NCBI GenBank assembly: GCA_946528255.1
Contig: CAMMYR010000047.1
Coordinates: 1-5,826 of the forward strand
Length of the DNA: 5,826 nt
Reading direction: 5' to 3'
Origin: an uncultured Methanomicrobiales archaeon
Lineage (GTDB): Archaea; Thermoplasmatota; Thermoplasmata; Methanomassiliicoccales; Methanomethylophilaceae
Shown: positions 1 to 5,373 of the stretch, in pieces
Layout: every line of letters begins with the position of its first letter
How positions within the stretch are numbered: position 1 is the stretch's first letter
The notes under the pieces: model-generated
What the model was told of the DNA's origin: nothing
Databases searched by the model: none
What the model saw: only the letters and a program-made list of their open reading frames with translations
Position numbers and translations under genes: made by a program

Positions 1-1
1 G

Positions 2-580
2 TTCTTCGCCGGGCTCGTCATCGGCTCGGTGCTGTTCGCAGCCATGATCATGTTCCAATTCGCCAGCAACATGATCTACATGGTCCTTTTCGCGGCGATA
101 CAGGTCATGGCCATGATAGTGGTCATGAACCTGAAGAGGTTCAGGGGCAAGTCCGATTCGGTGTTCTACGGGTACGGTCTCGGGCTCGGCATGTCCTGCG
201 GCATGTCCATGGGCATATGCTACACCATAACCTCGCTGATCGACGACATCGATGTGGATGCCTCGATAATCATCCTGGTCATCATAGCCGTGAGCCTCAG
301 CATGATGATAGGCGCATGCGGATGCACCATAGGGGAGGGCATCGCCAGGCACAGGCTCCAGGAGTACATCTTCAAGGCGTTGCTGTTCATGGTCGCCTTC
401 AACCTGATGTTCTACTCAGTGCTCAGGACCGGCAACGACGGCGGCATAGCCTTCTACGGATCCGCCATACTGATGGTGGTTCTGTCCGCCGGATACTTCT
501 ACTACACGATGGAGCTCAGGCTCCGCGGGGTCATCCGCGACGTGCTGAGGATGGAAGGCAAGAAGAGGAACGACTTCCGA
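2..580 (+). CDS. Polytopic membrane protein, 5'-truncated by the window edge
   Basis: This is the C-terminal part (192 residues visible) of an integral membrane protein; its frame is open to the first bases of the window, so the true start lies outside. About six hydrophobic stretches can be seen, among them residues 1-21, 23-42 and a Gly/Met/Cys-rich segment around 55-78. Short charged loops such as LKRFRGK separate them, and the end is basic and probably cytoplasmic (LRMEGKKRNDF). I do not recognise the family. No in-frame stop occurs at the natural end; instead the codon after ...RNDF is CGA at 578-580. Literal reading continues only to TGA at 605-607, adding nine residues that are antisense to the end of the convergent zinc-ribbon gene. 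I place the end at the CGA because seven genes here share this pattern. All arginines inside the gene are AGG or CGC. Confidence 0.7.
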
Positions 581-584
581 ATCG
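578..584. other. Tail-to-tail junction with CGA in place of both stops
   Basis: The plus-strand membrane-protein frame reads TTC CGA at 575-580. The minus-strand zinc-ribbon frame reads GGC CGA with its CGA at 584-582. The two CGA codons are separated by one base (581) and form the near-palindrome CCGAATCGG at 577-585. If both were TGA, the two genes would end tail to tail with a one-base spacer. That both frames have a CGA here is direct observation; that these are altered stops is inference. Confidence 0.7.
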
Positions 585-1016
585 GCCCTTGTATATCCCG
601 ATCCTGACCTCGGATATCAGGCAGCGGTCGAGCATGGCGGAGACGTACTTCTCGGCATCCTTGCCGACGATCTCACTCACATCCTCCAGCGTGAAAGTCC
701 CCTTGCACTTCGTGAGGCCCTCGGCCAGGATCTCCATCTTCTCCTCCAGGTCGGAGCAGTGCTCGAACTTGTAGATCATGGTGGAGTAGGGGTCAGTCTC
801 CTCGATCCTCTTCCTCTTGGCCTTGGCGTCCGGGGGGACGTATCCCATGGCCATGCCCAGCGCCTCCCTCACGGCATCCTGGTCCTCGGACCTGTAGACG
901 ATGCGGGTGTCCCTGATGTGCTCGGTGCATCCGCAGTACGGGCATGAGGAATCCTTGCATGAGATATCGATTATGCGGGGCCTGTGGCAGACTCCGCATT
1001 CGGCCAGCCCGTACAT
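582..1016 (-). CDS. Zinc-ribbon protein with a possible C-terminal winged helix
   Basis: This encodes 144 residues if it ends at the CGA at 584-582. The N-terminus (MYGLAECGVC...CPYCGC) is a zinc ribbon with Cys pairs at 7/10 and 25/28 and extra Cys at 20 and 30. It resembles the small archaeal DUF1922/DUF5817-type ribbons that begin MY and continue into a helical region with ED..A.. spacing. Residues 60-75 are a basic linker (DAKAKRKRIEE). Residues 86-144 look like a helix-turn-helix or winged-helix fold (TLEDVSEIVGKDAEKYVSAMLDR followed by a strand-like VRIGIYKG), which would suit nucleic-acid binding, but this is inference. The ATG shares its A with the last base of the terminal codon of pdaD, so the two are probably translationally coupled. 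Literal reading runs on to a stop at 533-531, entirely antisense to the membrane-protein gene. Function unknown. Confidence 0.7.
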
Positions 1017-1018
1017 CG
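1016..1018 (-). other. CGA at the end of pdaD, overlapping the next ATG
   Basis: On the minus strand the pdaD frame reads TAC CGC CGA, and the A of CGA is the A of the zinc-ribbon ATG, giving CGATG. With TGA this would be the classic TGATG stop/start overlap used for translational coupling. Literally, the pdaD frame continues for another 15 codons inside the next gene, to TAA at 973-971. Confidence 0.7.
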
Positions 1019-1489
1019 GCGGTACTCCGTGAAGACGAGGGCCGCGACACAGCACCCGTAGTTGTCCATCGGGATGGAAAGCTCCTCGGTGCGGAATTCG
1101 ACCTCTTCGAATTCCACCCCCCTGATCCTGGCCATCTCGTCCATCTTCCAGCTCAGGATCTCCCTGAGGGAATCGGCGGATCCGTGGATGTGTCCCTCGG
1201 CCACGTATCCCCCCTTCCCGTCCTTGCGGTATGCATAAGCTATTCCGGCGGAGATGGTCTCTCCCTCGCTGCCCCTCATCTGCGCCAGGACGCAGTGCGT
1301 CACGGCGCCCATGGGCATCTCGCACCTCTCCACGCATTCGGCCCCGATCGGGATCACGGATGACACGGATACGAGGTTCTGCTCCCCTATGCCGGCGGAG
1401 ATGAGCGCCTTGTCGAAGGCGTTCAGATCCGAGACCTCGCTGACGGCCGAGCTGCTTGTGATGAAGAATTTGGAGGGTACGAGTTCCAT
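1016..1489 (-). CDS. pdaD: Pyruvoyl-dependent arginine decarboxylase
   Basis: This enzyme converts arginine to agmatine and CO2, the first step of polyamine synthesis in many archaea, using a pyruvoyl group made by self-cleavage instead of pyridoxal phosphate. The family pattern is clear: an N-terminal VPSKFFITS, then FDKALISAGIGEQNLVSVSSVIPIGAE. Cleavage is expected between Ser43 and Ser44, with Ser44 becoming the pyruvoyl group of the alpha chain. GYVAEGHIHG follows, with Glu98 in the position of the family's catalytic Glu. The length of 157 residues is normal for the family. The ATG at 1489 is preceded by a TATA-like box 25-30 bases upstream, suggesting a leaderless message. The protein should end after ...VFTEYR, where the codon is CGA (1018-1016), not a stop. 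The PAC2 gene lies 45 bases upstream on the same strand. Confidence 0.88.
1025..1028 (-). promoter_or_regulatory. Ribosome binding site for the zinc-ribbon gene
   Basis: GGAG lies inside the last codons of pdaD, eight bases before the zinc-ribbon ATG. Position and overlap fit reinitiation or coupled translation from the pdaD message. Confidence 0.45.
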
Positions 1490-1510
1490 GGCATCGCCTA
1501 AGGTTCCGCG

Positions 1511-1520
1511 ATATACTAAC
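1511..1520 (-). promoter_or_regulatory. TATA-like promoter element of pdaD
   Basis: The minus strand reads GTTAGTATAT here, centred about 26 bases before the pdaD ATG, which is the usual distance from an archaeal TATA box to the transcription start. This predicts a leaderless pdaD transcript that also carries the zinc-ribbon gene. The gap between PAC2 and pdaD is only 45 bases, so read-through from PAC2 is also possible. Confidence 0.5.
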
Positions 1521-1534
1521 CTTGCCCTCTGAAC

Positions 1535-2254
1535 TCATCCGTAGTATTGGACGGTATCCGCGGGCTGGGAGCTCTGCTCCTCGACCCTCTTCTGCATCTG
1601 CTCCGCCTCGTCGAGCAGCGGCTTGGAATCCACCTTGAGGCCGGGGATCATCTTCTTCAGCGGCGCGATGAACGTGGATGCCGCGCCGGGATCCGGGAGG
1701 TTCTGGTTGGCAGGCGCCACTAATGAGACCACATCCATGCCGTACGAGGGCGCGGCGTACATGATCACGCCGGTCATGCCCCTGAGCATGCCCCCGGTCA
1801 TCAGGGGGAGTCCGGTCTTGCGGGCCAGCTTCTCGGAGTTCTCGCCGGAATGGCATACCACCATCCCGTCGTCCTCGTTGTAGCGCGGGACGCCCTCCAG
1901 GCAGACCACGGTGTCGCATCCCATCCTCCTCAGATGGTCGAGGATGCAGTTGGAAAGGTCGTAGCAGTCCTCGGGCTTGGGGGCGTACTCGGACATGACG
2001 ACTACCATGTCCCTCCCCCTCTTCCCGTCGCCCTTCCTGCCGTACATCCTCACGGGGGGCATGGCGACTCCGCCTGCCACCAGGCAGTAGGGGGGCATCT
2101 CGGGGGACGCGAAGCCCAGGAGGGGCTCCATCTCCATCTGGGACACCAGGTAGTTGGGAGCTATCGAACTGACTAGCCCCGCACCAGGGAATCCCACCAC
2201 GGCGACGGGCCTGTCGAGCTCCAGATCGCCATAGCGGATGGTCTTGATGGTCAT
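1535..2254 (-). CDS. PAC2-family (proteasome assembly chaperone-like) protein
   Basis: This is a 239-residue protein of the PAC2 family, whose archaeal members (PbaA/PbaB type) help assemble or activate the 20S proteasome. Family marks are the N-terminal VAVVGFPGAGLVSSIAPNYLV (glycine loop at residues 21-26), then MPPYCLVAGGVAMPPVRMY, a conserved CLEGVPRYNED segment and GGMLRGMTGVIM. The last 35 residues are charged and helical (LLDEAEQMQKRVEEQ), ending in QYYG. That end resembles the HbYX tail with which activators dock into the proteasome alpha ring; the assignment is inference. The gene ends in an ordinary TGA (1537-1535), unlike most neighbours. The ATG at 2254 faces the M16 gene across a short shared promoter. 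Confidence 0.85.
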   Translation of the reverse strand: MTIKTIRYGDLELDRPVAVVGFPGAGLVSSIAPNYLVSQMEMEPLLGFASPEMPPYCLVAGGVAMPPVRMYGRKGDGKRGRDMVVVMSEYAPKPEDCYDLSNCILDHLRRMGCDTVVCLEGVPRYNEDDGMVVCHSGENSEKLARKTGLPLMTGGMLRGMTGVIMYAAPSYGMDVVSLVAPANQNLPDPGAASTFIAPLKKMIPGLKVDSKPLLDEAEQMQKRVEEQSSQPADTVQYYG

Positions 2255-2274
2255 GCCCCCTCGATTCCGTTACA

Positions 2275-2284
2275 CATAATTATG
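2275..2284. promoter_or_regulatory. Shared palindromic TATA-like core for PAC2 and M16 genes
   Basis: CATAATTATG is a perfect palindrome and the only AT-rich block in the 50-base gap. Its centre (2279.5) is 25.5 bases from the A of the PAC2 ATG (2254) and 25.5 bases from the A of the M16 ATG (2305). One symmetric TATA element could therefore drive two leaderless transcripts in opposite directions. The geometry is observed; promoter function is inference. Confidence 0.55.
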
Positions 2285-2304
2285 GGTTGTCCATAGAGCG
2301 GGGC

Positions 2305-3579
2305 ATGAAAGGTCACTCCATCGAGACCGCCACCACTTCCGGCGGCATCCCCGTGGTCGTCGAGACCATACCCGGCTGCAAGAGCTACGGCTGCATGGCC
2401 GCGGTAGCCACAGGCTCCAGGGACGAGCACGAGGGCATCTTCGGCCTGTCCCACCTCCTGGAGCACACCGTGTTCAGGAGGACCTCCAAGAGGGATTCCT
2501 ACCAGATGGCCGTGGACATGGAGGGCGCGGGGGGCGAGATGAACGCCTTCACCGCCAGGGAGATGACCGCCTTCTATGCGGTCACCATAGAGGAGACCGC
2601 CGGCACCGCAAGGGACATTATCGGCGAGATAGTGTCCGATCCGGTCATCAGCGCCGAGGACACCGAGCTCGAGAAGAAGATCGTCCTCCAGGAGCTCAGC
2701 ATGATCAAGAACGAGCCGGACTCGTACATCCACGACCTCTTCCCCATGACGCTGTGGAGGGGGCACCCCCTCTGCCAGGACGAGGGCGGGGACGAGAAGC
2801 TGGTAGCCGGGATGACCAACGAGGACCTGGGGGCATACTACGACGAGAGGTACCGCATCCCCAACATCGGCGTCTACGCCGCCGGAGCGGCGGATATCGA
2901 CGAGACGGTGGAATGGGCCGAGGCCACCTTCGATGGCATGTCCGGCGGGAGGGCGAACCCCAGGTCCGAGCCTTCCATGCCCTCCTCGGAATACAGGTTC
3001 ATCGAGAACAAGGCCGACCACTACCAGGTGGCCATGGGATTCCCCATGCCCAAGGAGGAGATCGGTAACAGGTACGCCGTCAACATGCTCAGCGCCGTGC
3101 TGGGTTCCGGGACCAGCTCCAGGCTGTTCCAGGACGTCAGGGAGAAGAAGGCGCTGGTGTACTCTATCTACAGCACCATGTCCCTGCACAGCGATGCCGC
3201 TTCGCTCTCGGTGTACATGTCCTGCACCGATGGGAACGTCATCGAGGCCATGACCACCACCTCCAAGGTATTCGGCGATCTACTGGCCGAAGGACTCAAG
3301 GAAGGCGAGCTGGACAGGGCCAAGAGGCTCGTGAAGGGCGCGAACATCCGCCACATGGAATCCACCGAGAGCCGCCTCTACAGGCTCGGCGTGAACCATA
3401 TGCTCAACGGAGGCACCGAGACCCTGGAGGAGCGCCTCGATATGATCGATGCGGTGACCGAGGAGGACCTCATGTCCCTCGCGGAGCGCGTGCTCGTATC
3501 GGACCGCCTCAACACCGTGGTGCTCGGGGAGAGATCCAGGAAGCTGAAGCACCTGGATGCCTCGATGCTCTCGTTCCGA
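2305..3579 (+). CDS. M16-family zinc metallopeptidase
   Basis: This is a 424-residue single-chain member of the M16 (pitrilysin/processing-peptidase-like) family. The inverted zinc motif HLLEH is at residues 50-54, and Glu130 (VLQELSMIKNEPDSY) lies 76 residues after the second His, matching the HxxEH-x(74-76)-E signature. Between them is the conserved EGAGGEMNAFTAREMTAFY block. The C-terminal half has SSRLFQDVREKKALVYSIYS, which carries the family's Arg/Tyr substrate-binding region, so both halves look intact and active. There is no signal peptide, so the protein is probably cytoplasmic. I chose ATG 2305 over the upstream TTG at 2287 because of the promoter spacing. No stop is present: the natural end ...DASMLSF is followed by CGA at 3577-3579. 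Literally the frame stays open to 5442, antisense to two other genes, which is not credible as protein. Confidence 0.85.
3571..3579. other. Convergent overlap of M16 and methyltransferase, CGA for both stops
   Basis: The plus strand reads TCG TTC CGA. CGA (3577-3579) is in frame for M16, and the complement of TCG (3573-3571) is CGA in frame for the methyltransferase. With TGA on each strand the sequence would be TCATTCTGA, a nine-base tail overlap ending both genes exactly at their expected lengths. No other frame has a stop within about 75 bases on either strand, so a local frameshift does not explain the loss. Confidence 0.7.
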
Positions 3580-4197
3580 TCTGCGTCCGACGAAGACCAC
3601 CCATCTCTCCTCGGGGACCGAGAACGTCCTTACGGAGAATCCGGCGGATTCCATCATTTTTGTGATGTCGGAGTCGTAGCGCAGCCTCGCTCCGCATTCT
3701 CTGAGCGTCTCCTCGATGAATCCCTCGTCTCCGGGGTTGGCCTGCATCTCGGATCCGATGACGAAGACCCCGCCTTCGGAGAGCACCCTGTGCGCCTCGG
3801 ATATCCCCTTCTCCAGATCGGGCCAGAAGAAGTACGTCTCCATGGCGGTGACCATATCGAGCGATCCGTCGGCGAACGGGATGCTCGAAACATCCCCTAT
3901 GGATACCTTCAGCGCCCCCTGGGAGATCAGGTCGGCATCAACCTCGGAGGTCATCCTGACGGATTCCTCGGAGATGTCTATGCCGTAGAACATCGCATAA
4001 GGATACTTCTCGGACATGCGCCTGATGAAGCCGCCGCCCCCGCAGCCGATGTCCAGAACGGATCCGTCGGTGGCCTTCGGCATATGGGAGAGGCAGAAAT
4101 CCCAGAGCCTGGAGTGGTGTTCGTTCATGTGCTCCAGCGTCCTGCGCCCCTCCTCCCCCTCAGGCTTGGAGAACTGCATGTTGGCCCCGTCGGTCAT
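3571..4197 (-). CDS. Class I SAM-dependent methyltransferase
   Basis: This is a 208-residue methyltransferase of the type-11-like group. Residues 21-34 (LEHMNEHHSRLWDF) match the N-terminal helix common in this subgroup. Motif I is LDIGCGGGG at 48-56, with acidic Asp74 (YGIDIS) for the SAM ribose, Asp102 (IGDVSSIPF) near the adenine, and DMVTAMETYFFWPD at 114-127. RVLSEGGVFVIGSE follows as motif III. The C-terminus (MMESAGFSVRTFSVPEERWVVFVGRRSE) is a normal family ending. The substrate cannot be told; relatives methylate small molecules. ATG 4197 is preferred; a GTG at 4239 would add 14 residues and would run through the promoter. The frame has no stop at its natural end but CGA at 3573-3571; literally it runs to 3280, antisense to M16. 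Confidence 0.82.
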
Positions 4198-4221
4198 GCC
4201 ACGGCCATCGCATACGGACGT

Positions 4222-4229
4222 AAACGTTT
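4222..4229. promoter_or_regulatory. Putative bidirectional promoter core, methyltransferase / small gene
   Basis: AAACGTTT is a perfect palindrome in an AT-rich patch of an otherwise GC-rich 57-base gap. Its centre is 28.5 bases from the methyltransferase ATG (4197) and 29.5 bases from the small-gene ATG (4255). It is a poor match to a TATA consensus, so it could instead be an operator or only part of the promoter. Confidence 0.35.
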
Positions 4230-4254
4230 TTTCCCCCACCCGCGATTATGCGGC

Positions 4255-4596
4255 ATGAACGATCCATCGGAGCAGATGAGATACCATATCCTGGAGACGA
4301 AGTCGTACCCGCTCGCTGAGCAGGCGGGGATGTTCTGCGACTCCCTAAGCACCCTCCTGGACGGGGATTTCTCATTGTTCGACGGCCTGGAGTACAGGTT
4401 CGAACCCGATGAGCCGTACGAGATCCACTTCGGGTGGTACGGCAACGGCATGGATGTGCAGCTGGGCTTCTTCGCCGACAGCGATTATTCCAATTGGACC
4501 GTCACCAGGGGCGGTAAAAGGAGGAAGGGGAGGGCCTACGGTGATCCCGAGGCCCTCTGCAGGGATTTCCTGGATGCCATCAGGGAGCTGTCGCGA
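4255..4596 (+). CDS. Small acidic hypothetical protein
   Basis: This encodes 113 residues I cannot assign to a family. The chain is acidic and rich in aromatic residues. A helical start (MNDPSEQMRYHILETKSYPLAEQAGMFCDSL) is followed by strand-like segments (YRFEPDEPYEIHFGWYG, MDVQLGFFADSDYSNWTVTRGG), a basic patch (GGKRRKGRAYG) and a final helix (PEALCRDFLDAIRELS). No signal peptide or membrane segment is visible; it is probably cytosolic. It has its own ATG next to the divergent promoter and typical local codon use (AGG-rich Arg), which supports a real gene. The natural end after ...RELS is CGA at 4594-4596 instead of a stop; literally the frame continues antisense to the Nudix gene up to 5442. 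It shares its codon phase with M16, which is why the two appear joined in one long open frame. Confidence 0.55.
4591..4596. other. Convergent overlap TCGCGA, CGA for both stops
   Basis: The palindrome TCGCGA gives an in-frame CGA on the plus strand (4594-4596, small gene) and an in-frame CGA on the minus strand (4593-4591, Nudix fusion). With TGA on both strands it would read TCATGA, a compact convergent stop overlap. Both proteins would then end in ...LS. Confidence 0.7.
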
Positions 4597-5373
4597 GAGC
4601 TTCCCCAGCATCTTCACGGTGACGTCCCTGGTCCTGGGGACACACTCGCCGTCGTCGATGGCCTGCGGCTCGACCCATTTGAACGAGTCGTTCTCCGGGT
4701 TGAGGACGGGATCCGAATCCACCACGAAGAGCATCGGATGAACCTTCCAGATGGTGGAGCCTTCCCTGTCGTAGACTATCGGCAGGGATGCGGCGGGAGA
4801 GGAGACGGCTATGCCGGTCTCCTCCTTTATCTCGCGGACGGCGGCCTGCTCCGGGGTCTCCCCCTCTTCGACCTTGCCGGCGACCAGGGACCATTTCCCA
4901 GGGTAGGAATGGCATATGCCGGGGCGGTGGAGCAGGAGGACCTTACCGTCGCGAACAAGGGCGCAGGAGGCGACCTCGCGCATGGTGACGCCCTCGATCT
5001 CCACGGTTCCCGCATCGGCATCGACGGCGACGGTGTCCCCGTCCGAGAATATGTCGGTCTGGGGGATCTGGTCGACCATCGGTATGGACGATATCACAGC
5101 GCCGGTGGCCACTATGGTCTCGGCGCTCTCGTTGATGACAGCCGCGGGCTGCTTGCCGTGGACCATCAGGTCGTACATCACAAAAGATCCGACCGTGGAT
5201 CCTTTGCCCTTGGGGAATACCAGTATCTTCCCGGCCACGTTGCCTCCCTTGCCGACGCAAATCTCGCCGGTGGATCCGTTCACACCTCCGAGGAAGCTCA
5301 GGGGCTCAGGGACGGTGACCACGGTCCCCCTGGCCTTTCCGGGGGAGATCATCCTGCCCTTGAATACGGTCAC
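4591..5373 (-). CDS. Aconitase-X small subunit fused to a Nudix hydrolase domain
   Basis: This encodes 260 residues with two domains. Residues 1-129 are the aconitase-X swivel (DUF126) subunit: KGRMISPGKARGTVV, GGVNGSTGEI, GSTVGSFVMYDLM and GKQPAAVIN are family marks. In archaea this subunit pairs with the large one as phosphomevalonate dehydratase, making trans-anhydromevalonate 5-phosphate. Residues 131-260 are a Nudix domain with a complete box: Gly166, Glu172, Arg180, Glu181, Glu184, Glu185, Gly187, Ile188. It cleaves a nucleoside-diphosphate-type bond, substrate unknown. The domains join with no linker at GV-T-Met131. Residues 131 onward look like a normal free-standing Nudix start, so internal initiation is possible. 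The GTG start at 5373 has a strong ribosome site and overlaps the large-subunit stop by four bases. The end is CGA at 4593-4591; literal reading runs to 4372, antisense to the small gene. Confidence 0.78.

Noticed and set aside
217..774. Alternative-frame open reading frame across the first junction on the plus strand
   Set aside because: Its translation is Arg/His-rich and low in complexity, typical of an out-of-frame shadow of GC-rich coding DNA, and it overlaps two better genes.
2287..2304. TTG start for the M16 gene six codons upstream
   Set aside because: It would begin just three bases after the TATA-like palindrome, before any plausible transcription start; ATG 2305 has the right spacing.
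3574..3582. TTCCGATCT matches the end of a common sequencing adapter, suggesting a chimeric read junction
   Set aside because: Only nine bases match, the flanks do not continue the adapter, and the other CGA junctions lack it. The CGA-for-TGA pattern explains this site without it.
3560..3600. A frameshift or deleted intergenic segment causing the missing stops
   Set aside because: No other frame has a close stop on either strand. A deletion would not explain the in-frame CGA at the same relative place in seven genes, nor the pdaD CGATG overlap. It remains a minor alternative for any one junction.
4222..4232. T-rich run as a transcription terminator
   Set aside because: It lies between two divergent start codons, where no transcript should end, and fits a promoter region better.
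4198..4239. GTG at 4239 as the methyltransferase start
   Set aside because: The extra residues are unlike the family and the region holds the divergent promoter.
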